DNA from: OFTM382 sp964352615
GTDB lineage: Bacteria > Planctomycetota > Phycisphaerae > Phycisphaerales > UBA1924
Direction of reading: 5' to 3'
Length of the DNA stretch: 64,000 nucleotides
Assembly (NCBI GenBank): GCA_964352615.1
Contig: CAYGSG010000002.1
Location: 62,001-126,000, forward strand
Below, piece after piece: positions 53,681-62,849 of the stretch. A program made the position numbers and the translations under genes. Each line of letters opens with the position of its first letter. The first letter of the stretch is position 1. Below the pieces are notes generated by a model. That model saw only the letters and a list, made by a program, of their open reading frames with translations, was not told where the DNA came from and made no database searches.

Positions 53681-54409
53681 TTAGCGACGACGACGGGCAG
53701 CGGCGAAGCCACCGAGGCCGAGCAGCGCGGCCGAGGCCGGCGCGGGAACAACCACTTGGCCAGCCAGGAAGAACGGAGCACCGCCGATGGTGTAGAACCC
53801 TGCGGCTCCGCCACCGACATCAGCAGCGTCAATGAACAGTGAGTCTGCAGCGGTGCCAACGGTGACAGGCGACAGGTTCACGACGCCAGCACGGATGGTG
53901 CCACCAGTAACGGTGCCAGCCCGCAGGGTCTGGGTCATGATGACTTCAGTGGTGTCGAGGTTGATACCCAAACCCTCAAGACCAGACACGGTGAACGTCG
54001 AGAAGAAGCCAGGAGCAAGGCTAGGAGCGATGTTAACCCCCAAGCCGCCAATGAACGAGGAGTCGCTGGCCCGGAAGAAATTGATGTCGACTGTCGCCGC
54101 ATTGAGTGGGTTCGCGTTGCCGCTGCCTGAACTGTTGAAAACTCCGAAGCCAACGCCTTGCAACAGACCTGTGCCAGTAAGGGTGCGGGTATCACCAAAG
54201 ACGGCTTCCAAGTCGGTCGAACTGAAAGCGTTAACTGGGCCACTGCTGAGGTTGTCGAAGACCGTGCTCATCTTGGCAACGTTCGGCGTACCGCCGTTGT
54301 AGTCAAGGGCGTAGCTGGAGGCGAACTTAGCCCCTGTTTCAGCGATAAGGTCGGCGTGAGCGATGCCGGCAAGGCCAGCGAGGGCAACGATGCTGATGAT
54401 CTTCTTCAT
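53681..54409 (-). CDS. PEP-CTERM-type exported protein
   Basis: 242 residues, ATG 54409 with AGGAG eight bases upstream. Signal peptide KKIISIVALAGLAGIAHAD. Low-complexity Gly/Ser/Thr/Asn-rich body with beta pattern. C-terminus VVPAPASAALLGLGGFAAAR then RRR: a short motif, hydrophobic helix and basic tail, which is the exosortase sorting signal, with VPAPAS in place of VPEPS. Probably sorted to the surface or matrix. Single-gene unit with its own terminator and a likely promoter. Confidence 0.85.
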   Translation of the reverse strand: MKKIISIVALAGLAGIAHADLIAETGAKFASSYALDYNGGTPNVAKMSTVFDNLSSGPVNAFSSTDLEAVFGDTRTLTGTGLLQGVGFGVFNSSGSGNANPLNAATVDINFFRASDSSFIGGLGVNIAPSLAPGFFSTFTVSGLEGLGINLDTTEVIMTQTLRAGTVTGGTIRAGVVNLSPVTVGTAADSLFIDAADVGGGAAGFYTIGGAPFFLAGQVVVPAPASAALLGLGGFAAARRRR

Positions 54410-54872
54410 GTCTGTCTCCTCGAACGGTGTCTGACTCGATCCAGAGTGTCAGCCTCGGGCTTCCCGGCGGTGCCGGGCAGTCGATGGATGAAGAACGAAC
54501 TCTGAATCGGTGTCTATCTCCAGAGGCCCCCAAACAGCTCGGTGACCTCAAGTGCTCTCATCAGACGGGTTGGCGTCTGTCTCTGTGTAGTTTGCGCGGC
54601 ACGAAACCCTTCGCCAATCACATCTGATGATAATTTTTATGATTCAGCTTGTGAACAACTATGATTGCGTTTTGTTTGGCACAATAACTCGTTTCATGGT
54701 GATCTGCACTGGCTGATCGCCCGAGAACCACGGGGCCTCTGGCCCGTAGAACCGATGCATCCAGCCACACGCAGCCAGCGGAATAGCCTGCACCTGGCTG
54801 CCATTGGCCTTGTTGTCCCACTCCCAGTTGAGCTGGGGAGCCCTGACGCGTCGCCCCCACGGAGATTGCCCG
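54410..54872. other. Divergent intergenic region
   Basis: 463 bases between the divergent PEP-CTERM and msrB-msrA genes. The part near 54620-54700 is strikingly AT-rich for this genome and holds a candidate minus-strand promoter. Open frames here are not supported. No RNA gene or strong hairpin was recognised. Confidence 0.5.
54627..54655 (-). promoter_or_regulatory. Candidate promoter of the PEP-CTERM gene
   Basis: On the minus strand TTCACA (54655-54650), a 17-base spacer and TATCAT (54632-54627), within an AT-rich patch. It would give a leader of about 210 bases. The match is moderate and is unsupported by other evidence. Confidence 0.35.
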
Positions 54873-55940
54873 ATGATGATGCCGACCCTTCGCCTTTGCT
54901 CGTTGTTCGCTGCCAGTGCCGTGCTCGGCGGCTGGGGCTACTTCTCGCTCGTCAGCGCCGCTCCCGCGCATGTACCGCCACGGGACCCCGATACCAGCGC
55001 TGTCCGCTACAGCGACTCGGGCTACGACGTAACGCCGTTGCCCGACGATGAGGTCGCCAAGCTCGCGGCTGAACTCGATGAGGAGACTTACCGCATCACG
55101 CAGCAATCGGGCACCGAACTCGCGTTCTGTGGCACGCTCTTGGACAACAAGAAAGAAGGCGTGTACGCATGCGTGGTGTGCGGCCTGCCGCTGTTCTCAA
55201 GCGAGCACAAGTTCACATCGGGCACCGGCTGGCCCAGCTTCTTTCAACCGATCGACGATGCCCACCTGGCGATGAAAGCTGACAACTCGATCGCGTTCAT
55301 GCCGCGAGTCGAGATCGCGTGCGCACGCTGCGATGCGCACATGGGGCATGTCTTCGACGACGGCCCCGCCCCTACCAACGCCCGCCACTGCGTGAACTCC
55401 GCCTCGCTTGCGTTCTTTGAGAACGGCCAGGAACGACCCGAGCGAAGCCGACCCATCGAGACCGAGGTGGCGTACTTTGCCGGTGGGTGCTTCTGGGGCG
55501 TGGAATACCAGTTCGAGCGAGGAGCAGGCGTGCTGGATGTTGTGAGCGGCTTCATGCAAGGGCATGTGAAAGACCCGAGCTACGAGCAGTCGATCACGGG
55601 CGACACCGGCCATGCCGAGACCGTCAAGGTCGTGTTCGATCCCAAGCGTGTCAGCTACGAGCGTTTGGTGGAAGCGTTCTTCGTGATGCACGACCCGACG
55701 CAGCTCAACCGCCAGGGTCCAGATGTCGGCGCCGAGTATCGCTCGGGCATCTGGTTTGTTGACGAAACACAAGAGAAGATCGCGCGAGAGTACGTTGCCA
55801 AACTAGTAGCTGAAGGTGCCTACAGCAGAAACATTGTCACTCAAGTCGAGCGAGCAAAGAAGTTCTACGCCGCCGAGGACTACCACCAAGACTTCATCAC
55901 GCGTACCGGCCGGGCGTGCCACGCGAAGAACCCCTGGTGA
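54873..55940 (+). CDS. msrAB: Exported methionine sulfoxide reductase, MsrB-MsrA fusion
   Basis: 355 residues from the first of three ATG codons at 54873 (GGAG upstream). Signal peptide RLCSLFAASAVLGGWGYFSL. MsrB domain ~45-190: GTELAFCGTLLDNKKEGVYA, zinc pairs CVVC and CARC, SGTGWPSFFQP, and catalytic RHCVNSASL. MsrA domain ~195-355: AYFAGGCFWGVEYQFERG (catalytic Cys), GDTGHAETVKVVFDP, RKFYxAEDYHQDF-like end. Reduces both methionine sulfoxide epimers in exported proteins. The B-before-A order is less common than A-before-B. Confidence 0.93.
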   Translation: MMMPTLRLCSLFAASAVLGGWGYFSLVSAAPAHVPPRDPDTSAVRYSDSGYDVTPLPDDEVAKLAAELDEETYRITQQSGTELAFCGTLLDNKKEGVYACVVCGLPLFSSEHKFTSGTGWPSFFQPIDDAHLAMKADNSIAFMPRVEIACARCDAHMGHVFDDGPAPTNARHCVNSASLAFFENGQERPERSRPIETEVAYFAGGCFWGVEYQFERGAGVLDVVSGFMQGHVKDPSYEQSITGDTGHAETVKVVFDPKRVSYERLVEAFFVMHDPTQLNRQGPDVGAEYRSGIWFVDETQEKIAREYVAKLVAEGAYSRNIVTQVERAKKFYAAEDYHQDFITRTGRACHAKNPW

Positions 55941-56000
55941 GCCGACGTCTCTGATTGAGCCATCGGCCCACTCAACTTGAGCCAGATAAGGCACAAAGAA

Positions 56001-56030
56001 ACAGGGCCCGGAGCGAACTCCGAGCCCTGT
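56001..56030 (-). terminator. Intrinsic terminator of the subtilase gene
   Basis: Arms 56001-56013 (ACAGGGCCCGGAG) and 56018-56030 (CTCCGAGCCCTGT) pair over 13 bp with a CGAA loop region. The one mismatch is a G-U pair only in the minus-strand RNA, and T-rich TTTCTTTG follows on that strand, so it serves the minus-strand protease gene 42 bases away. Confidence 0.75.
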
Positions 56031-56071
56031 TCATGTTGATGGATACCGAGACGAAGATACCTCGGACGATC

Positions 56072-56305
56072 TTACGGGCAGGGACCGATCAAGCCGAGCA
56101 TCGCAAGGAAGTCGCCGAAGCTGACCATGCCATCGCTGCCGAGCGTACCGAAGTCGTCGGCGATGTCGCCCGTGCAACCAGGCGTGCCGCCGGGACACGG
56201 TCCGATCAGGCCGAGCATTGCGAGGAAGTCGCCGAAGCTGACCATGCCATCGCTGCCGAGCGTACCGAAGTCATCGGCGATGTCGCCCGTGCAAGCGCCC
56301 GGATT
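56072..56305 (-). repeat. 117-bp tandem repeat coding for dockerin-like units
   Basis: Two copies with a period of 117 bases (39 residues); the shared block GAAGTCGCCGAAGCTGACC starts at 56108 and again at 56225. The copies are nearly identical at DNA level, which points to recent duplication or gene conversion. A related unit is at 58675-58787 in the neighbouring gene. Confidence 0.85.
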
Positions 56306-58444
56306 CGTGCAATCAACCGCTGTCACGGCGATGTTGTCGATGCCTGCTTCCACGACATTCTGGGTGCCGAGGTCGCTCGCCGAGATGCGGAGACGAACGG
56401 CTGACGACGCAGCGAAGTCGGTGCCCTCGACGAGCTCGTCAGCTCGCCACCCGCTGAACGCGGTGGTGTAGGCGCGGGCCGTGGCGTAGCTGGCGCCGTC
56501 GTTGCTTGAAACCTCGATGGTCAGTGCATCGCCGCCTTGCAGAGCGCCGTTGGCGACATCGTTGAGCCAGTACGAGTAGCTGATCGTTGAGCCAGCCCCA
56601 GCCTCGAAAGAATCGCTGGTGATGGTCGTGGTGCCGTTGTCCACGTCGGAGTTATCGACACCGGCCACGATGCCGGTGAGCCACGCCTGCTGGCCTGCGT
56701 CTACCGAGTCAACATCGGGGTCGCCCCGGCCAAAGCCCTGCGGGAGGCCTCGGGCCCAGCCACCGGCAGTGCCCGCTGTGATGCCGCTTACGACCCAGCC
56801 TGTATTGGTCTCGGAAGTATCGGTAAAGGACACGACGGCCGAACCGACCACGGCACCGAACGCGCCAGTGTCGGGGAAGTTCACCGTGCCCAGTGTGGTC
56901 AGTTCCACGCTCAGGAAGAACTCCGGATCGCCGCCGCAGTCAAGCGCGGGCAGCGTAGCCCGCCAGATATCGCCACCCTGGTCGGTCATGGCAGCGGTCA
57001 TCGGGGACCCGCCGTCTTCTTGGTAATGCAGGGTGGGAACCCCGATCATGGTGTCGTTGTCGATCTCGATCCGCACATCGAAGCTGGTGGCGCTAGCGGG
57101 AACAAGCTCTTCTGGGATACCCGCGAGCGGCGTGAACGTGATGTCGATCGGATTGGCCGCAGCGACCATGGCCAGAAACAGGTTTACGCGACCGTGACCA
57201 AATGTGTCGTCCTCGCCGGGAACGCCGATGTCGTCGCAGGTATCGAACAGGATCTGCTCCACATCGTTGATATCGAGCGTTGGGTTGGACGCGGCAATCA
57301 TCGCCGCGACGCCCGCCGCGATAGGAGCGGAGAAGCTGGTGCCGCTGCCCGTGCCCTGGCCGCCGCCGTTTTGCGTGGAACGCACGCTGTCGCCCGGCGC
57401 TGTGAGATCAACGCCGCGCCCAAACGCGCTGAAGCTCGCCTTGTTGTCCGAAGGCGTGCTCGCTCCGACGACGACCACGTCGGCGTGATCAAAACCGCTG
57501 AGATTGCGGTCGTCGTTGCCCGCGGACCGGAACGAGAGGCAGCCTCTTGCCTTGCAGTACGCGCCTGTGGTCTGGACGTTGGAGCCATCAACACCCGAGA
57601 AGGATGTGTTAACGATGGTGGCCCCGTTGTCTGCCGCCCAGCGGGCGCCCTGATCGAGATCGGCCGAGGAAGCGGAGCCGCCGTTGCCGGGAGGCGTCGC
57701 GCGGATCGGCATCACGCTGAAGTTCCAGCCCATGCCGACGACCTGCGTGCCGTTATTGCCGGTGGCCGCAGCGCAGCCCGCAACGAACGTCCCGTGTCCT
57801 CGCTCGTCCTGCACGTTGCCGCCGCTGACCTGCGCCAGGTCCTGCTGCGAATTGAAGCCTGAAATCCACCGAGGGGCCAGGTCCGGGTGATCAAGGTCGG
57901 CCCCGGTGTCAACGATCGCAATGATCATTTCTGAATCACCCGTGAAGATGTCCCAGGCTCTGGCCGACTCGACGTTGGTGTGCTGCCATGAGTCACCAAA
58001 GTTCGGATCGTTCGGCACCGTATCCGTCGTGTAGCACATCCAGTTGGGCGTCACGTACTCGTAGTCGCCCGTGGCCATAAGCAGCAACGCGTAGGTGTTC
58101 TCGTTATAGCCAGCGGGCACCTGTACGATGTACTCGTCGACCTCGCCGAAGTGCTCGATGACTTGATCGAGGATGCGCGCCCGCGCAGGGTCAGCCGCTT
58201 CCGAGGCGGCGGCCTTCTGTCCAGCCACAGGTACCCACGAGCGCGCGGGCGAGGCGTCGGGCCTCGGGTTGGTCGCCGCGTACAGGTCTTGCCTTGGGCG
58301 GACGATCATCTGGCCCGTGAACTCGACCACGCCAGGTGTCTCGACGAAGAGCAGTTGCTCGTCGGCGTGAGCCGCAGAGACAATGGCCGGCTGGCTGAGC
58401 CCTGCGAGCAAAGCCAGGGCGAGCGCCCTAGTGCGAATAGACAT
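56072..58444 (-). CDS. Secreted subtilisin-like (S8) protease with dockerin-like tail repeats
   Basis: 790 residues, AAGGAGAAAGA before ATG 58444. Signal peptide ALALALLAGLSQPAIVSA. A propeptide-like region (~30-140) precedes the peptidase: IIAIVDTGADLDHPD (Asp ~179), ERGHGTFVAG (His ~217), FRSAGNDD (oxyanion Asn ~310), GTSFSAPIAAG (Ser ~370). A beta-sandwich region (~430-700) follows, including CGGDPEFFLSVELTTLG and DNSDVDNGTTTITSDSF. The end is two near-identical 39-residue units, CTGDIADDFGTLGSDGMVSF-GDFLAMLGLIGPCP. Extracellular protein degradation. The C-terminal third parallels the next gene. Confidence 0.92.
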   Translation of the reverse strand: MSIRTRALALALLAGLSQPAIVSAAHADEQLLFVETPGVVEFTGQMIVRPRQDLYAATNPRPDASPARSWVPVAGQKAAASEAADPARARILDQVIEHFGEVDEYIVQVPAGYNENTYALLLMATGDYEYVTPNWMCYTTDTVPNDPNFGDSWQHTNVESARAWDIFTGDSEMIIAIVDTGADLDHPDLAPRWISGFNSQQDLAQVSGGNVQDERGHGTFVAGCAAATGNNGTQVVGMGWNFSVMPIRATPPGNGGSASSADLDQGARWAADNGATIVNTSFSGVDGSNVQTTGAYCKARGCLSFRSAGNDDRNLSGFDHADVVVVGASTPSDNKASFSAFGRGVDLTAPGDSVRSTQNGGGQGTGSGTSFSAPIAAGVAAMIAASNPTLDINDVEQILFDTCDDIGVPGEDDTFGHGRVNLFLAMVAAANPIDITFTPLAGIPEELVPASATSFDVRIEIDNDTMIGVPTLHYQEDGGSPMTAAMTDQGGDIWRATLPALDCGGDPEFFLSVELTTLGTVNFPDTGAFGAVVGSAVVSFTDTSETNTGWVVSGITAGTAGGWARGLPQGFGRGDPDVDSVDAGQQAWLTGIVAGVDNSDVDNGTTTITSDSFEAGAGSTISYSYWLNDVANGALQGGDALTIEVSSNDGASYATARAYTTAFSGWRADELVEGTDFAASSAVRLRISASDLGTQNVVEAGIDNIAVTAVDCTNPGACTGDIADDFGTLGSDGMVSFGDFLAMLGLIGPCPGGTPGCTGDIADDFGTLGSDGMVSFGDFLAMLGLIGPCP

Positions 58445-58617
58445 TCTTTCTCCTTGGTCCTTTAAGGTCCGATACCAACGAACACAGCCTCGGAGCAGCT
58501 AGAACCGCCGCATCGAGAGCTCACTGTCCATTCGGCGATCCCATCTCGCAAGTTCCACCAATCTCCCGGACGGCACCCTGACCCGCGAATTGAATACCCT
58601 AATAAAATACAAAAACA

Positions 58618-58639
58618 CCCCGGCCAGTGATGACCGGGG
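58618..58639 (-). terminator. Intrinsic terminator of the matrixin-like protease gene
   Basis: On the minus strand CCCCGGTCA and TGGCCGGGG form a 9-bp stem (one G-U) with a TCAC loop, followed by TGTTTTTGTATTTT. It lies 36 bases after the gene's TAA. Confidence 0.85.
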
Positions 58640-58674
58640 CGTCGAAATGATGCACTCAGACGAAGAAATTCGGC

Positions 58675-61376
58675 TTACGGACAGGGTCCAATCAGGCCGA
58701 GCAGCGCGAGGAAGTCGCCGAAGCTGACCATGCCGTCTCCGCCGTTCAGCGTGCCGAAGTCGTCGGCGATGTCGCCCGTGCAAGAACNNNNNNNNNNNNN
58801 NNNNNNNNNNNNNNNNNNNNNNNNNNNNNNNNNNNNNNNNNNNNNNNNNNNNNNNNNNNNNNNNNNNNNNNNNNNNNNNNNNNNNNNCCGTCTCCGCCGT
58901 TCAGCGTGCCGAAGTCGTCGGCGATGTCGCCCGTGCAAGAACCGGCGTCCTCGCAGGAGAGCGAGGTCACGACAATCGCGTCCACGCCGCATTCGAGCAC
59001 ATCGCCCGGATCGGCGTCGGTCGCCACGAACCGGAAGCGGAACGTGCTGGTGTTGCCGAATTCAGAACCGATATCGACCGACTCGTTGCGCCAAGTACCG
59101 GCGGTGGTGAAGTCGCGTGCGACCGTCCAGGTCGCGCCGCCGTTGAGCGAGACTTCGAACGTGAAGCCATCCTCAGGTCCAATGGTGTTGACCGTGTCCT
59201 GCATCCAGTATGCGAACGAGACGGTGCCGCCGGTTGCGAAGTCGTAGACCGGGCTGGTCAGGATCGTCGAACCGCCATCAACGTCGGAGTTGTCGGTGGT
59301 CGTGGACTGACCGGTCAGGTACGCCTCGTTGGTACCGTCGGCATCGGTCGCGGGATCGTCACGGCCGTTGTTCTGCGGCGTTCCATTGGTCCAGCGGCCG
59401 GCCTCCTGGGTCGTGATGTTGCCACCGATGGTGAAGGCGATACTGCCCGCGCCCGAGTCGGTCTCGCTCACACCGGTACCGATGACCGCACTGAAGAAGC
59501 CGGAAGTTGGCAGCGTTTGCACACCAGCGAGATCGCCTGTAACCGAGACGAAGAACTCGGGATCGTCACCGCACAGCTGCGCGGGGATGGTGGCGCTGAA
59601 CGAGCCACCGCCGTTGTCAGCCATTGCGAACCCTGTGAACGAGCCAGCACCGCTGGGACGAACGTTGAGCGTCGGTCCGCTGGTGATGGTGTCGTCGTTA
59701 ATGATAATCTGGATATCGAAGTCGGCGGTGTCGCCGGAATCGAAGATGGTGGGAACCGCTCCTGCGAGCGACAGATTCAACGGGAGTTGCTGGGGCGGCA
59801 GGATGTCGATATCCAAGGCGTAGGCTTGGATCGCGTTCTGGCCGGTGTTATCGACCTCGACGTAATACGTGCCAGGTGCAGCGTTGGTCAGCGCGGTCTC
59901 GATACCGCCCGTGCCGGTGTCGTTGGCCTGTGCCAGCACACCCCCACCGCTGTTGTAGATGGTCACACGCAAGTTGCCCAGCGACTGCGGGCTGAAGTTC
60001 GTGCCTGTGTTGCACTGCTGGGTCTGCGGACCTTCAAGGTAAGTGAAACCGACGGGGCTGGCGACAGCCTGGATGGCGCCGTTGCCAGTGACCTGGATGC
60101 GGTAGAAATCGCTATCGGTGTTGTCGTCAACGGACATGAAGTCGGTGCGTGCTGCGTTGCTCGCCCCGCTGCCGCCGACGTTGAGGGATCCACCAACACC
60201 GACCGACCCGAGGTCCGATGCCGCGCCGATGGAGTCGTTGGGCTCCATCGGGTCGCCGTAGTGGCGCTGGGCGTTCAGCACGTCGTCCATCTGCGGGCCG
60301 TCAAACCCGGTGTTGATGAACGGGTTCATGAGGATGCTGCCGAGCGGGCAGACGTGGAGTTGGCCCATGCCGTGGCCGTGCTCGTGCAGAAGAATGTTGC
60401 GAAGACGGATCGAGCTGCCGCCGGTGTTGGCGTAGAAATTGTCCGCCGTGTCGATGACCATGTCACCGTTCTGCGGGAAGAAGTTGTACGCGAGAATGCC
60501 TGAATTGCCGTCGATCGTCTTGCCAGCCATGCGGAGGTCACCACGCACGCCTGACACGCCCGCCGAGTTGAACAGCGTGACGTTGTCGTCGTTGGGCTCG
60601 AGGATGTAGGTAGCGCCGCAGAGTTCGCCCCAACGTGCAAAGATCTGGTCGTACAACGCACGCCAAGTGGCGCGGCTGCCGTAGATGCCGTCGAGGAAGG
60701 CGTTCAGCGAGTTGGGACCGCTTCCCTCGCCGACGCCATCGGGAACGGTGACCCCGTCGTTCGGGAATGAGTACGTCAGAATCGTCGGGTCGCCCTGGGC
60801 AGCTCCGCCGGGATTCAGCGCCGTGCCCTGCCAACGGTTGGTCTGCTGGAACGCGATCTGCAAATGCCCGAACATGGCCGCTTCAAAGGCGTCGATCACA
60901 GCCGGGTCGGTTCCCGGCGCAAAGCACGGTGAGACAGGGATGGTGTGCGTCTTGACGGTGTCGACAAAGCCGGCAAGCATCCGCTGGTGCACGGGCGCAA
61001 AGCTCTCGAACGCTTCGCGAGTCGTGACTTCCTGGACCTTATTCCAAGCGGCCTCGAGTTCGGTCTCGCTCAATGGCACGTGCCGCGCCACGAGGTCGGC
61101 CGGCGCATCGTCCGACAGCGTCGGCACGGTCTCGCCCATCGCTTCGAGCTTGCTTGCGATGATCGCGCGGTGCGACTCGGGCAGCGAGAAAAACGTCTGC
61201 GTCTCGATCAGCTTGAACGCGCGCTGCTGAGCCTTGAGTTGGGCATCGAGCTGCGCGTCAGTGGCGTGGCATTCGGCCGAGCCGACCTCGCAGATCGGGT
61301 CCAACTCGGGGCCAGCGGTCAGGGGAGCCGCCAGGCCGCAGGCCATCAGTAGGGTCATTGCATTCCGCTTGGTCAT
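58675..61376 (-). CDS. Secreted matrixin-like metalloprotease with a dockerin-like tail, interrupted by an assembly gap
   Basis: ATG 61376 with GAGGTGA upstream (61463 is an unlikely longer start). Signal peptide AMTLLMACGLAAPLTAGP. Zinc site LLHEHGHGMGQLHVCPLGSI near residue 330 (HExxHxxGxxH). Pre-peptidase C-like beta region follows (GTYYVEVDNTGQNAIQAYAL). The last third includes CGDDPEFFVSVTGDLAG and DNSDVDGGSTILTSPVYDF, shared with the subtilase, and ends in SCTGDIADDFGTLNGGDG-like and GDFLALLGLIGPCP units. The 100 N at 58788-58887 break the frame (100 is not a multiple of 3), but the sequence on both sides codes for the same tail and the true stop is TAA at 58675-58677. Confidence 0.85.
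58788..58887. other. Assembly gap (100 N)
   Basis: Exactly 100 unknown bases, a standard scaffold filler. The 55 bases on its left (58733-58787) are identical to the 55 on its right (58888-58942). Confidence 0.98.
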
Positions 61377-61668
61377 CGAATCACCTCTTGAATGTGTGTA
61401 TCGCAACGGGCGAGACAGTCGCCACCGGCACCACGAGGGCCGGTCTCTACTCGCGTCGACCATGACATACCCGATGCTGAGCCCGAAAGGGCCCCTCTGG
61501 AATGCCTATACATGCGGCTGATTCGGCCCGCTGGTTCCGCCGTAAACGCAGACTGGCCGTACCTCGCCCACGTTCGAGCCGCGCAAACGATCAACCCGTC
61601 GCTTTCACCAGCAACGAACCAACGACCTTGAGTTCTCGGACGCGCTGGCACCGAGTGGATTCACTTGC
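61377..61668. other. Intergenic region between pheS and the matrixin-like protease
   Basis: 292 bases. No supported ORF, RNA gene or clear terminator for pheS was seen. The minus-strand promoter of the protease gene must lie here, but I could not assign it. Confidence 0.4.
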
Positions 61669-62706
61669 TCAGAGCTGTTGGAGGAACCGCACATCGTTAT
61701 CGAACAGCAGCCGGATATCCGGAATGCCGTACTTGCCCATCGCAAGCCGTTCGATGCCCATGCCCCACGCGAAGCCCGTCCACTCCTCGGGGTCGAGCCC
61801 GCAGGCTTCGAGCACCGCTGGATCGACCATGCCGCAACCGCCCAGTTCGACCCACTTGGCCGGTTCGTCAGGTCGCAGTTTGATCTTCATATCGAACTCG
61901 GCGGACGGTTCCGTGAACGGGAAGAAGCTCGGCCGAAGCCTGACCTCGGCTTGCTCGCCGAAGTACGCACGCGCGAACTGAAGCAACGTCGTCTTCAGAT
62001 CGACCATCGAAACACCGCGATCGATGTACAGCGCCTCAAGCTGATGGAACATGAACGAATGCGTCGCGTCCACCGTGTCTGGCCGGTAGACCCGGCCCGG
62101 GCTGACGATCTTGATCGGCGGCCCGCTGCCGTCAGCGGTCACCTGCTCCATGATTCTGATCTGCACCGTAGAAGTCTGGCTGCGCAGCATCCGCGGCGTG
62201 CCCGTGCTCGCGGGGTCATCCACATAGAAGTTGTCGATCGGATCACGGGCCGGGTGCTCGGGCGGGATGTTGAGCTTGACGAAGTTGTGCTCGTCGTCTT
62301 CGAGTTCCGGGCCGCGCACCACCTCGAACCCGAGCCGGCTGCAAACCTCAAGCAGGTCCTCGGTCACCCTCGTGATGATGTGCCTGCGCCCAACAGCACG
62401 CGACTCCAACACCCCCGGCTCGGTGATGTCCAGCACCTGCCCGCCTGCTGAGGCCGGAGCGCCATCCCCCAAGCTCTGCTTCCTTGCCTCGAACGCTTGC
62501 TCGATGGCCTGCTTGGCCTGGTTGGCCCGCTGACCAAACTCCTTGCGCTGTTCGGGATCGACGTCCTTGATCCAGCCCATCGCGCCTTTGAGCCGGCCCT
62601 TGCTGCCCAGATACCCGACCCGGAACGCTTCGAGTTCCTCTGGGTTTGTGGCGGCATCAAGCTCAGCGAGAGCCTCGGACTGGAGTGTTTCGAGTTGATC
62701 GAGCAT
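61669..62706 (-). CDS. pheS: Phenylalanine-tRNA ligase, alpha subunit
   Basis: 345 residues from ATG 62706 (MLDQLETLQSEALAELD); the longer frame to 62784 adds residues outside the family. N-terminal coiled coil, then class II core motifs: GFEVVRGPELEDDEHNFVKL, HPARDPIDNFYVDD, TSTVQIRIMEQ, FHQLEALYIDRGVSM, RPSFFPFTEPSAEFDM, ELGGCGMVDPAVLEACG, FAWGMGIERLAMGKYGIPDI. Charges tRNA-Phe. pheT is not directly downstream; the next gene in that direction is the protease. Confidence 0.96.
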   Translation of the reverse strand: MLDQLETLQSEALAELDAATNPEELEAFRVGYLGSKGRLKGAMGWIKDVDPEQRKEFGQRANQAKQAIEQAFEARKQSLGDGAPASAGGQVLDITEPGVLESRAVGRRHIITRVTEDLLEVCSRLGFEVVRGPELEDDEHNFVKLNIPPEHPARDPIDNFYVDDPASTGTPRMLRSQTSTVQIRIMEQVTADGSGPPIKIVSPGRVYRPDTVDATHSFMFHQLEALYIDRGVSMVDLKTTLLQFARAYFGEQAEVRLRPSFFPFTEPSAEFDMKIKLRPDEPAKWVELGGCGMVDPAVLEACGLDPEEWTGFAWGMGIERLAMGKYGIPDIRLLFDNDVRFLQQL

Positions 62707-62789
62707 GTCCGCCAACTCTACCCCGTCGCGTGCAACTCCGGGCGTCTTGCCGGGTCGCGCGCGGCAAAAACCAGCACGCTTCAAACAAA

Positions 62790-62815
62790 CAGGGGCGGCC
62801 CTAAGACCGCCCCTG
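62790..62815 (-). terminator. Intrinsic terminator after rplQ
   Basis: On the minus strand CAGGGGCGGTC and GGCCGCCCCTG pair over 11 bp (one G-U) with a TTAG loop, followed by TTTGTTTG. It lies 34 bases after the rplQ stop and closes the rpoA-rplQ transcript. Confidence 0.85.
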
Positions 62816-62849
62816 CGAAATTCGTTGGCTTGCTATCAAGAACCGAGGA

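Noticed and set aside
54618..55106. 162-residue minus-strand frame opposite the start of msrB-msrA
   Set aside because: It is antisense to the MsrB domain and has no family similarity.
56072..56305. Tandem repeats as a CRISPR or minisatellite
   Set aside because: The period is 117 bases with no unique spacers, and the repeats are in frame within the protease gene.
58746..58992. Frame continuing through the N gap with a different end
   Set aside because: The 100 N shift the frame; the resulting ends are artefacts, and the shared repeat shows the true frame ends at 58675.
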